The translations under genes and the position numbers were made by a program. The notes under the pieces were generated by a model. It had not been told where the DNA came from. It was given only the letters and a program-made list of their open reading frames with translations, and did no database searches. A stretch of DNA of 64,000 nucleotides from Himantopus leucocephalus (taxonomy: Eukaryota > Chordata > Aves > Charadriiformes > Recurvirostridae). Where the stretch lies: NCBI GenBank assembly GCA_003993805.1, contig RSEF01000014.1, positions 1,923,941-1,987,940 of the forward strand, read 5' to 3'. This document shows positions 1 through 12,499 of this stretch, in pieces (position 1 is the first letter of the stretch; each line of letters starts with the position of its first letter).

Positions 1-2045
1 TGCAAAGGGTTGCGTTGTTCACAGCCAAGCCAAGTGTGAGAAGGAGAGAGGCTGTTTACTCAATGGAGTTGAAAACTGTGGTTGTTGTTACTGCTTAGTG
101 GAACAAAAAGTACAGAGAATTGTTTCCGAAGACTGTTAGAGCTGTGGCTTGATCACACTGATAGTTGGGGCTTTAAAAGCCATTGGCATTAGCAATTACT
201 CGTAGATGCTCGGATTTTTTGAAAGACTTTTTCTTGCCTCACACAATTTGTTGAGAACCAAGGCTGTTCTCTGCTGGATCTCTCCGTCTGAAAAGCTCTC
301 CTCCCTTTTGAAGTTTTCTAAGTAACGTTTCAGATGCAGGAGACAAAAATAAGGAAAAAGGGGCAGTGATTTGTTTGTTTTTTTAAAAAGTTTAAATTCA
401 AGTCAAGCACCTTTTTATGTACAAAATGAAACTTCTTGATAGATATGGACCAAGATTTTTTGTTTGTTATTTTTTCAGATTTTTTTTTTCTTATTTGCCA
501 AAGTGAGTTGACATTATCAAATTGCACCTTGACTTTGACAGAAAAACTGTCTCCTGCCCAAACTTGGCTATTATCTCAATATGATTATAAGGTTTTCATG
601 TCATTCTGTTCTTTGAGAAACAAGTGTCAGCTCACTTTGACTTACCACCGAGTCCAAATACCACTTCACTTCAAAAGAAATCTGCCCAGAGGTTCAGACA
701 CGGACGCTTCGAGTTGAGCGGGACCCCACCATGCTCGGTCAAGTTCTGATTTTACAACAGCAATGATGTGCCCGTGTTAGTGGAGAACAGATAATTCCTC
801 AGCATCTGATCTGTGTCTCTCTCTAAGATCTCTTGCTATGTAATTTAAGAAATGAATTACTTTTCACGAGCAAAAAAAATTCAAACAGGAATTTTGAGTT
901 CTGTGATTTTAAAAACTTCAAAAAAATAAAAAAAAAACCAATCAACCCACAAACACGCAAACCAACTTTTCTTCCTGATTCCAGTTAAGAGCTCAAGTAA
1001 CTCTCTTGAACAGGATTTTCCTGGGCGGGTGTTTCTGTCTCAAGTGAATTCCCCCACCGGTACCTCCCCGCCGTTGCCGACCCTTGGCGGAAGACGGTGC
1101 TGCTGTAGTACAGGGCTGCCTCACCTGGAAGCCATCTCCCACCGTCAGCGGAATCGCTCCCACCCTTCCTGGCGCTCGGCCCTCCATCACCACGCACGCA
1201 GCCCGCTGCCTGTCGACAGGGTCAGCCTCCGCGCGGCCATGCCTGGGGCACGTAACTCCACCGACGCGCCACTGCGTTTTGTAGAGATCCCTCTCCCACC
1301 AGCACTGCCCGGTTCCGCTTCCCAGAAATTAGATCAAATAAAAGCTCAATTGTTTTGCAATGAATTGCAGCAGGCAGTGCTGTCAGTTTAATTAGCTCTT
1401 AACTCCAAACTCGAAGCCTCTAATAAAGGTGCTCGGGAGCAGACGGTTAGCAGGAATAAAACAAACGATGGCAGAGATGTTTCTAGGAGGGCTGAGGTGG
1501 TGTTCTGCAGAAGGGAACGGAGCGCGGGGAACGTCTCTGTGACTCACCAAGCCCGTAAGCAGCTGTGCGATCCAGAGCACAGAGAGTGGGGAAATCGGCT
1601 GGGAAAGGTCGCACACGTTGAGTTGGGCCTCTTACAAATTACTTTAAGGGGAAACTTCCTCCCATACAAAAGATTAGCTTAGCCTGGAAAACAACATAAG
1701 CCTTATTTTTCAATGTTTTTAGTGGATTTTGACAACAGAGACCCTGTGCTGGCCTGTTAAACCACGTCAGATACAAACTTCAAGGATTTTAAAGGAAAGA
1801 TTCTGAGGCATGTCCTGGATAATAACAAATCTCTCAAGAGGGCTTGAATCTGCAGAAGAGGAATTGACTAAAATCACCAAATTCATGGTTGCTCACTTAT
1901 TGACCACAGCCCACGGGCGGTTTCAGCCCCTGCTGTAGCCTGGGAAGGTGGGAATGAAGGTGGGAATATAATTTCTCTGACAGCTGTCGCTGTCACAGTT
2001 TTTTCATAGCTGATGCAAATGTGAACTACAGGCAGTGCGACCGTT
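1..2045. other. non-coding stretch, no gene seen
   Basis: I see no convincing gene here. The first 1 kb is AT-rich, with T-runs near 480 and A-runs near 920-945. From about 1020 to 1300 the sequence is richer in GC and CpG. Short frames overlap on both strands there, and none resembles a known protein. Confidence 0.5.
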
Positions 2046-2214
2046 GCGACAGGTTGCCCAGGGAGGCTGTGCACTCTCCATCCTTGGAGGTATTCAAAAG
2101 CCGTCTGGACACAGTCCTGGGCAACTGACTCTGGGTGGCTCTGCTTGAGCAGGGGGGATGGACCAGATGACCTCCAGCAGTGCCGTCCAACCTCAACCAT
2201 TCTGTGATTCTGTG
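2046..2214 (+). mobile_element. CR1 LINE, 5'-truncated 3' end
   Basis: The segment begins with the CR1 phrase GGTTGCCCAGGGAGGCTGTG. It continues through the typical 'ccttggaggtattcaaaag' block and 'agatgacctccagcag', and ends in two copies of the octamer ATTCTGTG. This is the non-LTR retrotransposon family that dominates bird repeats. Only the last 170 bp or so are present, as is usual after incomplete reverse transcription. Most bases agree with the familiar avian CR1 tail, so it is one of the younger copies in the window. The opposite-strand frame at 1883-2200 is largely this element read backwards. Confidence 0.93.
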
Positions 2215-4039
2215 GACTGGAGCAGCGTCGAGTGCAGAACAGGCTCAGAAATCCCTCTTCACTCCTGTACTAATGAACTGCTCTGCTCAGTCCCCATCTC
2301 CTGAAGTGGATCTGCTTTTAGATGGAAAGTCTTGAACGTAAGTGACCACCACGCTGGCAGGTGGGTGGTTTGGGGAAGTACAAATAAATGTGGCTCCAAA
2401 GGAACAGAGTAGTCTTACTCTACTTTTACCTCTCTTCTTNGGTGTATCCAGCCAACTGGTCGCCTCCGTGGATGTCAGAAGAGGGTGAATAATTAGTAAT
2501 TTTTGATTCATTTTATACCTTCTCTCTCCCCTGGCCACCTGAAATTCTACTGAGCAGATGATAACTTCCCTGGGAATGAGTCATCATAGCCAGTCCTTCT
2601 GCGAACAGTTTTTGGGCTGCAGCTTATGGCACGCAGATCATTTACAGCATTTGTTGTTCAAGATTATAACTGTTTTTATTGGGCCTTTCAGACTCGGGCA
2701 ATACTATGACGCCCTCACTGGAAGGACAGTAAATACATAAATCAGATGTTTACCATGATGAATCAAACATTATGACTTTTAAAAACTTTGTTTTCTGAAA
2801 GTATTTACTCTCGTTGCTTGAAACATATTGTTCATGCCAACACATTTGCTAAGAAGTTTGCAAAAAAAACAAAGAACAGATACAAAGGAGGAAACACATA
2901 TGCTTTAAAATGGGAGACTCATTTTTCTCAAAACATTTGTATGTTTGTCAAAGTCTCCAAATATGAGCAGTTTTTTCATTTAACTGAGACAGACTTGCAG
3001 CCCAACTACACTTGACGTGAATTAGTAAGAAAGACCCTCCAAAATCTGCTGCTACGGGAGAAAAAACATGTTGCTGTATCCAAAACATCCAGAGGGGAAT
3101 TATGCAAAGAGATTACTCATCACTGGAGCAAAGTCTTAATTTCAAGTTCCCAGCACTGATTTATGTCTGGGGCACAGCACCAACTTCTCTCCCTGTGCAC
3201 GTTCCCTTCTGCAGCAGGAAAAGGCTTTTGCCTCCCCTGTGACTGATGTTGGCTGAGACTCGACTCTGATCCGACCCGTGACGAATATGCATGCACCCGC
3301 CAATTGCAAGAGCACGGAGCTGATCGGAGGGTGGTCCCGTAGCACCAGCCCAGGCTGGCGACCAGCAAGATATCGAGCCCTGAGTCAAGAGCTGAACTAT
3401 ACGCTCACCCGTCAGCTGTGGCTTTGGTTGGCCATACTCATAACAACGTCTATCTGGCTGGATGGGAGTAAACTGAACACAGTCTGAATTCCTGCATAAA
3501 CAGAGATGATTCAGGACTGCTGTCTGTCACAAACCTACTGTGAACTTTCAAATATTGACTGACAGCGCCCATTTCTGGAACACGTAATAAAAGTTCTAAT
3601 TAAAAAAAAAAATCTTTTACCTTTGTGATTGCAGAGAGAAGTCTGAAACTGTGACACCGGGGTACGTGGATGGCTGAGAAACTGAAAAATAGTAACAAAA
3701 AAAATCAAATTAAAGGAACCACAGGCTGTGCTAGTCTTAAAAATCTCATGACTTCAAAAGAAATTTAGGGATGGTCAAATTCTTGAAGCAGAGGTCACTA
3801 ACTCTACTCGTTTGCCTTTCTGCAGTTGGTGTTGACAACAAGCTCATAAAGTTGTACATAGTTTTAGAAAAACAAGCAAAACATAATTTAGTGTGTTCTG
3901 TAGCTTCAGCTGATTATTTCTGGGCTTGAAAACCAGCTATAAAGGAGTTAATGCAGTTGCTGCAGAGAGGAGTGCACGGTCTGTGCCTGGTGCTGCTGGA
4001 ACCGCTCCCCTGTTCCTCGCTGGGACTCGGCTGACTCAC
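2215..4039. other. non-coding stretch, no gene seen
   Basis: No gene or repeat is recognised. An isolated undetermined base lies at 2440, without the duplicated flanks seen at other single Ns. The sequence is mixed AT-rich DNA with A-runs near 2860 and 3600. Confidence 0.5.
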
Positions 4040-4079
4040 CTCTGTCTGCAGAAGGAGAGTTTCCCATCTTTATTGCCTC

Positions 4080-4332
4080 CCGCCCGGGTTTCACTGTCGG
4101 TGCGCAGCTCCGTAAGCTGCTCGGGGAATCCCCTTCCGCATCGTGGCCCCGGCGGGTGGCACCCACTGGGCTTTGGGTGTTCTTCTCCCCCTGCTCCGCC
4201 TGACGCTGGCAGCAGCCCGGGACCCCCAGGCACGGCGCGGGGGCACCTGCGGGCGCGATGGCACTGGGGGGGAGATGGCACTGAGCCACACGCAAGGACG
4301 GGCAGAGCAAAACCCCCGCGGGGAATGGCGAA
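4080..4332. promoter_or_regulatory. CpG-rich pocket (possible small CpG island)
   Basis: By hand count there are about 24 CpG dinucleotides in 250 bp, with roughly two thirds G+C. That is close to the count expected without CpG depletion, and most of the window is strongly depleted. Such islands often mark promoters. A strong donor-like site on the minus strand (AGAG|GTGAGT, exon side at 4040) lies just outside, so a minus-strand first exon is possible. No coding frame here is recognised. GC-biased gene conversion could also produce such a pocket. Confidence 0.4.
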
Positions 4333-7300
4333 GGGGTGTTCAACAGCCCGGGCCACCCAAGGGCTGGAAAAGAGAATTCATTAAGGAGGGTGGAAAGGAA
4401 AAAACAATAAAATTTGTCTGTCCTTATCCCTCCCAGCGGGCTGGAAGGGGTTCCCCGGGGGCAGGAACACACTGCTCCCTTGGGAAGGGCTGTGCTCTAT
4501 GGAGCAGAGCTTGTCCCTGCATGCTGGGGGACGGGGGGGCACCCTGGGACAAGAACGGCAGCGGGGAGAAAAGAGAAGGAAAGTGAAATACAGGGAAACA
4601 AAACTGAGAAAGGAAACTCAGAGGAGGAGAAACGAGGGCAGCGCTGTCAGGGGCGGACAACCCAGAGACATCCGTCTTCCCCGTGCACCTCAGAGGGGAT
4701 CCGATTCCACACCGGGTGGTTAAAAGCAAAGTCTTTGCACTCTGTCCTGTGTCCTCTAACAGGTATACGAGACCTGCAGCTCCACTGCTCGCGTTTGGGG
4801 TCGTCAGCCCAAGGAGCTTTCACTTCCCATTCATCACCGCCCAAGGGAGCGGCTGGGAAGCCGTGGAGCACGAAGCAATGCCACTGGGGCTGCCATCGCT
4901 CCTGGTTTCAGTTCCATGAGCTCCAGAGGAGCGAAGCAACGCGAGGGGGGAACCGGGCTGCCGGGACACCTCATCCCAGCTGTGATCTACCCTCCTCGCA
5001 GGCAGCTGACGGATGAGGTTACGGCTGGGTTGCTCTGCATGAGCAGCACTTCGATTTGGAGAATTCACTGGTTTGGGCTTGTGGGTTTTATTAAGTAGAA
5101 AAAAAAAAAACCAACCCAAACCACTTTGATTTTCTGCTGTGCTGTAGAGGCATTTCTGAAAAGAGGTGTGGGGCTGGCACCAGACTGCAGAGCGAGAGAG
5201 AGACCTTCTGCACGCCCTCCGTATGGGATCGGGGCAGCGCACGCCTTTCTCTCCCGCATTGTTGCAATGGGCCGTTTTGCCTGCTTTTGGGGAAACAGCA
5301 GGAGGTTTCTTTTCCATGATTATGTGAATAATTAGATCTTTCAGTATTTACCAGAGATTGCTAAACACTTTAATTTCAGGAGAGCCAGCTCGCTTGGGGT
5401 GATGCTGTGAGCGGGCACAGCCGTGTGGGTGGGACAGAGGAGCCCAGCTCACATCTGTACCAGGGACTTTCTCAGCCTCCTTGAGGGGAGTTCATCAGGC
5501 TCTTAAATGTCCTCAGGTGGCCTCTGACATGCTCAAAGCTCAGGCCCAGCTGCCTCAGGTGCTTTGTTTGCCCTTCAGCCAGTCTGTGTTCTGCCTGTTT
5601 GCAGCCAGCCTGGAGGAGAGCGGTTGCCGCCGGTGGTGGTGCGGTGTCAGATCAGGACCTGGTATCTTGCAGAAATTGTGTCTTTGTTTTCCACCAATAA
5701 ATTTGGAGTCCTGGCACCTTCCTGCTTCAGGGGTGTGCTGCAGACTGAGTGGTGTTGGAGGCTGTGAAGTGCAATGGTGTATAAGGTAAGAGAGATATTG
5801 CCGGTATATTTGGGTTTTTGTTGTTACAGATGCTGCTCTGTGTGTTGCTGGAGGGTGAGCTAAGGAACAAAAAAAGCAATGATAACTTTTAAAATTATTT
5901 CCATGGAAATTACTGTGCATTTCTTGGTTTCATGCTGCTTTCTCTTGGCTCTATGCTTCTGATGTTTTATATTGTGTCATGGGGCCCCTTGTCCCCCTTG
6001 TGAGACTGAGAGCCATGACTGTGCTTACAGGCTTCTTGATGCAGTATGACCTACAGGGCTTAATTTTGAAGAGCCTCTATTGATTTGTCACTTAGGAGAG
6101 AAGTGATAAGCTATCCTTCTTACTAGTCGAGATCTTTGTGGCTCTCCAGCCTCAGCATGGTGTGTGCTGTGGTCGTGTCTTCTGCAGAAAGGCAAAAGTT
6201 GAACATCTTTTTGGAGGAGTCTCAGGGTTTCTAGGCCAAAGCTCGTTAGCGCCTTTCAATAGGCAGTGAAAACAAAATGTGAGCTCCTTAGGACCGGGAT
6301 TTCTTTTGTTACTTACCCGTGACTCTGGGCACAGCAAGACCTCGGTCTGCACTGGGGGACCTGATGTGTCACCCAACCAGCCAAGGGCTCGCAGGGCTGC
6401 GAGGCTCATCCAGAGGCCAGCGGAGTCGTGCCCAAAGGCCCGCTCAGCTCTGTCTGCGCTGCTCCTGACTGCTGATTCTGTCATCTCTCCTCAAAACATC
6501 CTCCAAGAGAGGCACTGATGGTCCCCTCGGCCGGAGGCACGATGCTCTAGTCCCAGGTGTGGGGAGCGCTGAGCCAAACCCGCAGCGTTTCAGTATCAGC
6601 GCCTGCTTCACCGAAAGTGAAGTGTCTGATGGAAACACAGTCCTTATGATGCATTTAAGGTGTGATGCCAAAGGAAAAAGCTTTGCGTTAAAGCAAGAGA
6701 TGTTGTGATTGCATTTTTTTTTTCTTGGACAAAAACTATTTGAGGCAAATTTGTGAAACAGTTTCACACAAGAAAGCTGGTCAAAACTTGGAAAAGAAAA
6801 CAAAGATTTTAGTCCTTCTTTTTTTTCCATTCCAAAATACCCCATTTCAAAATGTGTCCATGATATTTTATTTTTTTTTCCTTTTTCCCAGAAGATCAAA
6901 CAAACCAAAAGTGTTTGAGCTTGGGGCTGAGCAAGAAATCTTTGATTGGCCCCAAATGATGGTGTTTTGTTGTTCAGCATTTCATTTTCCTGAGGCCAGA
7001 AACACAATCATTTGGCATCAGTCAAAAAAATGCTTTCAATTCTTTGCCCATTTGTGGTCTGATAGATCCTCCCTGCTTTCCTACCAGTCTGGTCTGTCGC
7101 ACTGCAGGACCTCCACATTTTCAGGGCTTGTGCCTTCAAGCCTACAGCCGCTGTAGGATTGGAGAAGACGGCCTTTCCGGGCGCCCGAGGCCGTGGCTCT
7201 CTGTGCTGTCCGACTCCAACACCCAATTTGTTCCGACGGTAATTCCTCGTGCCCCCATCATCCAGCGAGAAGGAATCTCACCCGTCAATACAAGAATATT

Positions 7301-7932
7301 TCCCTTTTCATTGCCGCAGGATGTAGTAACTTTTAAAAAAAAGAAAAACACCAACAAACTTTTGAGAAGGAATTTGTTCCATTGTTATTTAGAATAGTAG
7401 TAATAATAATGGCGATGATGAAAACAAATACTGATAACTAGAGAGGGCCAGTGCTAGGGGCAGGCAAAATTTCTGCAGCTGCTGGAGCCGCCAAATGGCT
7501 GTGGCGCAGCTGTGTTCTGCCCGGGTGAGCGGCTGCCCGCTCTGCCTGCAGGAGAGCCCGGCACAGCCAGCGCTGCTGCGGATGCTGCTGCTGCTGCAGA
7601 GAGAAAGAGAAAAGGCCAAGGGGTGCCCGTGGCAGCCAGAAGTGTGACCCTCTCGCCCGAGGAAAACCGTTGTGGCTACTTGGCCACAAAGCCCTGAGCC
7701 GCTTCCACTTTTGCTGCGCTTTGCACCGAGGAGTTCTATAGACTCACAGGATAACCCCTGGACCCGAGGACAGTAAAGCAGAGTACACCTCAGCCGTACA
7801 TCTCAGAGCATTTTGCAAATATATCTTTTTTTTTAATCATTCCCTTAACGCTTCCTTTACCTGACTTCCTGTGTTTAATTGGCTGACCCAGATGAATGTA
7901 CCAGGCCAGTGGCAAAGCAGACTGAGACATTA
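4333..7932. other. non-coding stretch, no gene seen
   Basis: No recognisable gene. 4400-4650 is purine-rich and contains a G-run cluster (4526-4548). 4414-5317 has long overlapping frames on both strands with no protein resemblance. A CTG-rich stretch lies near 7565-7600 and a TAA/TGA trinucleotide-like stretch near 7395-7420. Confidence 0.5.
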
Positions 7933-8012
7933 GTCTTCATTTATAGAGCCATGAGAGCATCTATGAGTCAATAGCAGTGACTATAGTCCCATCCTACAGA
8001 TAAGAAAAACAT
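7933..8012 (-). mobile_element. MIR-like SINE relic (antisense)
   Basis: The text runs from 'catttatagagccatgagagc' to 'cccatcctacagataagaaa'. It follows the order of an antisense MIR element: the 'catttattgagc' block and then the 'ccccattttacagatgaggaaa' block. Divergence is high and the middle is unrecognisable, so this is tentative. Confidence 0.3.
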
Positions 8013-8532
8013 TGTCTGACTGTCCTGTTTCTTTATTTGTTTAGCAAACTAGATGTATTACTTATTTTGGGGTGTTGTTTTCAGTGGCGGGGGGTGGAGA
8101 GTTCATTGGTAATACATCATCCAAATATTAGTGTTGTCATTGGGGGGAGTAACTGGTCAATACCCGAATACCGCAGCGCGTGGCCTAGAGCGGGAGTGAA
8201 GAACACTGTCATGCTACATGGCGGGGGAAGGGGAAGGGAGTTGTGCAATTAAGTGCAGTGTGTGATGTATAAGGCTTATTATTTTTTTTTTTTTCCCCTG
8301 GACATAGCAAAATCTCCATAGCTGTCAGGCACGGGCAGGGCAAACAGCTGATGTCTATTTGAATTTTGGGTGTAGCTCTCAGTTGGTGGGTTTTTCAACA
8401 TTAGTCTGCATTTGCAGAGGAACATAAGTGCAGAAAGCTCTGGGGAGTTCAGCTGGACCATTTCCCTCAGCTGGGCAGACTTAACGAGATCAAATACATG
8501 TGGGCAGGATGAGAAGTCAGGCTTAAACTGCC

Positions 8533-8766
8533 TCTCAGGAAATTTAGGCTAAACATTAGGAAAAACTTTCTAGCAGTGAGGACAGTTGAATATTACTAGA
8601 AATCGCCATGGGAGGCTGCGCACCTAGTGTCACTGGAGGTTTATAAGAACAGATTAGAAAAAAATCTGTCAGGAATGATGTAGGCAGAGTTGGTCCTGAC
8701 TTGGGTAAGAAGTATGAATTAAAAGACCTCCCAAGTTCCCTCTCAGCCCAATTTCCTCTGCTTCCG
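8533..8766 (+). mobile_element. old CR1 LINE 3' region
   Basis: Diverged CR1 motifs appear in the expected order: 'taaacattaggaaaaacttt', 'ggaggtttataagaacagatt', 'aaatctgtcaggaatgatgt' and 'gacctcccaagttccctct'. It is much more degraded than the copy at 2046-2214 and belongs to an older amniote CR1 layer. It is 5'-truncated and no frame survives. Confidence 0.8.
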
Positions 8767-11349
8767 CGATGTTGCATAGTAGTGGCTGGCAGACAAATTA
8801 TAACATTACAGGGTGGGTTTTTTTCTTTTCTAAAGTGGATGTTTTGAGTGTGTAGCATGAATACAGGTTTCAGTCAGGGAACACCCACGAGCAAACAAAT
8901 CTCAGAATTATTAAAGAGGTAAGCAAGAGGAGCACCCTTTTTTTTTTTTAAGGGAATGAATTTTCAAGAGGAAAAAAAAAGAAGAAAAAATAAGGCCTTA
9001 AAGAAGATGCATCAGCTTGGCAATGTTCATTCTTAAATTAGGAAATGAAATCTAGAGTCAGTCAAGAGTTCATATCTTTGGGGAGAAAAGAGAGGGAAAG
9101 AAGAGGAAGAAAAGCACAAATATCATTAGAACAAAACCCTGAAAGAGGGAAAAGTCCTAAACAAATTAAATTATACATCTAACGAGCACAAACAGTTATC
9201 TACTTTCAAAAGAGATTAAACCCAATTCTTCAAAGAAACAAAACCCAGCAGTAATTAGTAAGCGCTTTTATCTCTTCTGGATTAGTATCCAACAAAGCTG
9301 AATTCCTAGAGGTGATGTTCCTCCTCCCCAAAATATGAATCATTAGAAGACTTTGTGCGAGCCTTTTTCTGCTCCAGCCCAATAGGATGCCGCCGCAGTC
9401 GGGCTGCTGGGGCTGTGCGTATTTCGCTTATCAGAAACTCAGCTGTGACCAGACCCCGAATGTAAAGATGAAAAAAAGAACCTCAGGAAACTGGGACTTC
9501 TCCTTTGATGCTCCTACCAGTTAGGAATCGGGCCTGAAAGTCCTGCTGGTCTCCAGTGTTTTGAGAAAATACTAAAGTTTTGCAACTTCTTCAGGAGAGC
9601 GAAGTGGGAGTGAAATGTGGGAAGGCAATATGCTGAGCAATAACATCAATTTTCTGTCTCTCTGCTCGGGTGCTCGTGCCCTGGCCGCGCAGTGAAACCC
9701 GTCCCTTGCGTGTGAAGTGCCCGCAGTGCGGCGGCCGCGCCAGGCAAAACCACGGGGCTGCAGAGTGCAGACCTTTACTGCAGATCACTTTACCGTCCGA
9801 GTTCGGCGCTCTCGGGCAGAGCAGGATGCAGTTCCCTGTCGTAACCCCGAGACCTGGGGAAAGCCCTTATTTACTTTTTGTGGGAAGTTTCACGCCAGGG
9901 CTGACCCACAAGTGACCTCTGCCTGCGGCTCAGGAGCTCTTTTTATGACATGACTAAATACACCATAAATCTCCCAGGGAAAACTCAGCACGTGTCTCAT
10001 GCTCGCGTGCACTCACACGAGTATTTTAATAAGTATTTGACTTCTCTTTACGCCTTTGAAATTTCCAGAGCATCCCCTGCGCCTGCAAGTGAAATGGGTC
10101 CAGGAGCCATTTGGCCCCGCGGTGCGATGGTGGCACACGGGGCCGCTTTTTGCTGTGCGGCAAAGGGCAGTGAGGGAGGGAAACCCCCGCCAAGGCTGGG
10201 GGCACACAAAGCTTTTGCAGTCTGCCCTCCTTCGAGGGGGGAAAAAAAGAAAGAAAAGAAGAATCATCAGCAGAAATATAGGTCAGGGTGGAAAAGTACA
10301 ACATGGGAAATGTTTCCAAAGTACTTGGGGGAAAAAAATGAATATCAATTCATGTGCCACTGCCTTTGACTTTTCAGCCAATAAATGTGATACCAGCAGC
10401 CCAAAATCTGCACCGAGTGGATGTTAAGCACCCGGATAAAGAGTGGCAAACACTGCCAGAAATCTTCTCCAGCCAGTTCCTCCAACCCAAACATGCTCAT
10501 CACTCTTTTATGGATTTAGACGTTTCCCAGTGGGCAGCTTCTTTTTCTCTCGTTCCCGTGTTTCAAGAGATGAAGTCGATCTGCTTCAGCAGAGATGCCC
10601 AGGCTCCGAGCTGTCAGTGAGCTTCATATTGGGAGCATTAATCATCTGGTAGTTGCCATTTCTTCATTTCCTTTTGCTAACGTGTGTTCTCGGCTGTCTT
10701 TCCCTGCTCCGAAGGCAGAGATGTCTCTAGCGGACCTACACGAGCAGGAGGAGCAAGAGGCAGCTTCAGACTGAGCGTGGGAACAGAGATCTGCCACCAC
10801 CGCAAGGGGCCGGGCCGGTCCCGCGGGGGCTTTAGCTGCGCTTGATTTACAGGGTGGCTCCAACCATCACCAAACTCCCCCCACTGAATCCGTTTCTGCG
10901 AATTTTGGTGCCTCCCGTAGCTCTGCGGCACAGGGCTCTGCCGGGCTGGGAATCCCTTTATGAACTGGAAACTTGTCACTTGCCCAGACGTCCCCCTGCT
11001 GCTGCTCGGTGTTGCTGCCTCCCTCAGCACCAGCCGGGGGGTCCCATAGAGCCAAAGGTACCCTCGCCTCTCCAGCTGTTTTTCTTGCGTAAATCCAGCA
11101 CGTGTAAGTTAGGGTTGTGGGGTTGGGCCTTTTTCAGACACGTACCTGAGCAGGAAGACGTTTATTTTGTTCACCACAGAAGAGGTACAGTTGTTCTGTG
11201 ATCCTTAGGCACATCTCTCTTTTTTCTAGTCTGACTTCTAATATCTTTCCCTTATTATTGAGATAAATTCTTAAGATTAAATGAGCTGAAGTCATCTTGG
11301 GAAAGCTTATTATGATTGAGATATGTTCCTGTCATTAATAACAGGGGTA
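8767..11349. other. non-coding stretch, no gene seen
   Basis: 8930-9130 is strongly purine-rich (A and GA runs). 9660-10240 is richer in CpG, with short overlapping frames on both strands that match nothing I know. No gene is called. Confidence 0.5.
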
Positions 11350-11500
11350 ATTATTAGTAATAGTGTCATTTACCATTTATACAGTGTTGTGTGTGTGCAC
11401 AGTACTTTACAAACAGGTAAAAATTATTGTTATTTTATTGAGATCAAGTTCACAAACTGAGCGGCTGTGATCACTGCCCTCTGTTTGGGAATGAAATAAC
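11350..11500 (-). mobile_element. MIR-like SINE relic (antisense)
   Basis: 'Catttatacagtg', 'gcacagtactttacaaacagg', 'ttattttattgagatc' and 'acaaactgagcggctgtgatc' occur in the order of an antisense MIR element. In the consensus these are the 'agcgctttacat', 'ttatccccattttacag' and 'gaaactgaggcacagag' blocks. MIR is an ancient tRNA-derived SINE whose relics occur across amniotes. Confidence 0.5.
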
Positions 11501-11879
11501 ATCTTTGTAAAACAGTATCTTCTCCCAAACTAAAACACACTGTCGTGACACTTTCCAAGCCAAAGGCAGGTGTGAAGTGAGTTATTTCTCTGGACTGTCC
11601 CGGTGAGCGCCCCTGATCCCACAGTGTTTGAGAAGTATAAAGGAGGAGGACAAAGGAGTGAGAAAACACCACAGGAGGAGATACAAGGAGGAGCCGACCA
11701 GTGCTCAGCGCTGAGCCCGGACGTGCAATGGGAACACGTCTGCACGTTTTTTCTTTCCAAGTCAAAATGTGTAGCAGAACCAGCAGCTAATAATTCATTT
11801 CTTTCTGTGCTTTCAGCTTCATGGCCAAAGCAGCGAAAGGCACCGAGCGGCCATGTGCGACTGCTGTCGCAGTGAAGCA

Positions 11880-12095
11880 CGGGGTTGTCTTCGTCAGCCG
11901 CGCAGAGGCATGTCGCAGCCCGGCCGCACCCAGGCGCGGTGAGCGGAGCCCGAAGCCCTGGGTCGCCGGCCCGCTTTTGGTCTGCTAGCACTGCTCCCTT
12001 CTCCCCTCAGGAGGTACGGCCCCGTCGCGCTGCGCCAGAGGTGACAGCAGCCCGAGGAAAGGCGGGGGGAGGACACCGTGGTGATGAGCCGAGCA
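11880..12095. promoter_or_regulatory. CpG-rich pocket (possible small CpG island)
   Basis: About 23 CpG occur in roughly 215 bp at about 65% G+C, so CpG is not depleted here. A plus-strand ATG in good context (CAAAATGG) follows at 12101 and opens a 132-codon frame of no recognised family. The pocket could be a promoter for an unknown transcript or an isolated GC pocket. No TATA box or initiator stands out. Confidence 0.4.
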
Positions 12096-12499
12096 GCAAA
12101 ATGGGAAGCAGCAGTGAAAACTCCACAGCCACCGTGAAACTAATGCTCTCTGTGTATGGTAGGTATGTCTCTAAAGCACGGCAGCTTCCAGCCCGAGGAG
12201 CCCAGAGCCGTGGAAGTTATGTTCTTCCCTGTCACAAACTCTTGAGCTTGACAGAACCGTCATTCGGGTTCACTCCTTGGCCTGGGTTGTGCGCAGAGGC
12301 AGCCGGGGCAACCACAGCGTTTGGTCCTGCAATTACCGTGTCTGGTATGGAGTGGTTGTCTCGAGTGCCTGGGATTTTTATTTACCTATTTGTATTTCTC
12401 TTGTTCTTTAGGCATCTCTCCAATGCATTTATCAGACCAAAGTGGCACTACTTTTACTACAAGAAAACCAAGCCTCACTTAACGTTCTCTGAAATGTAA

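Noticed and set aside
1883..2200. Minus-strand 105-codon frame
   Set aside because: It is mostly the CR1 element at 2046-2214 read antisense.
4414..5016. Plus-strand frame of 200 codons
   Set aside because: It is in purine-rich and GC-rich sequence with an antiparallel 165-codon frame. The composition is low in complexity and resembles no protein.
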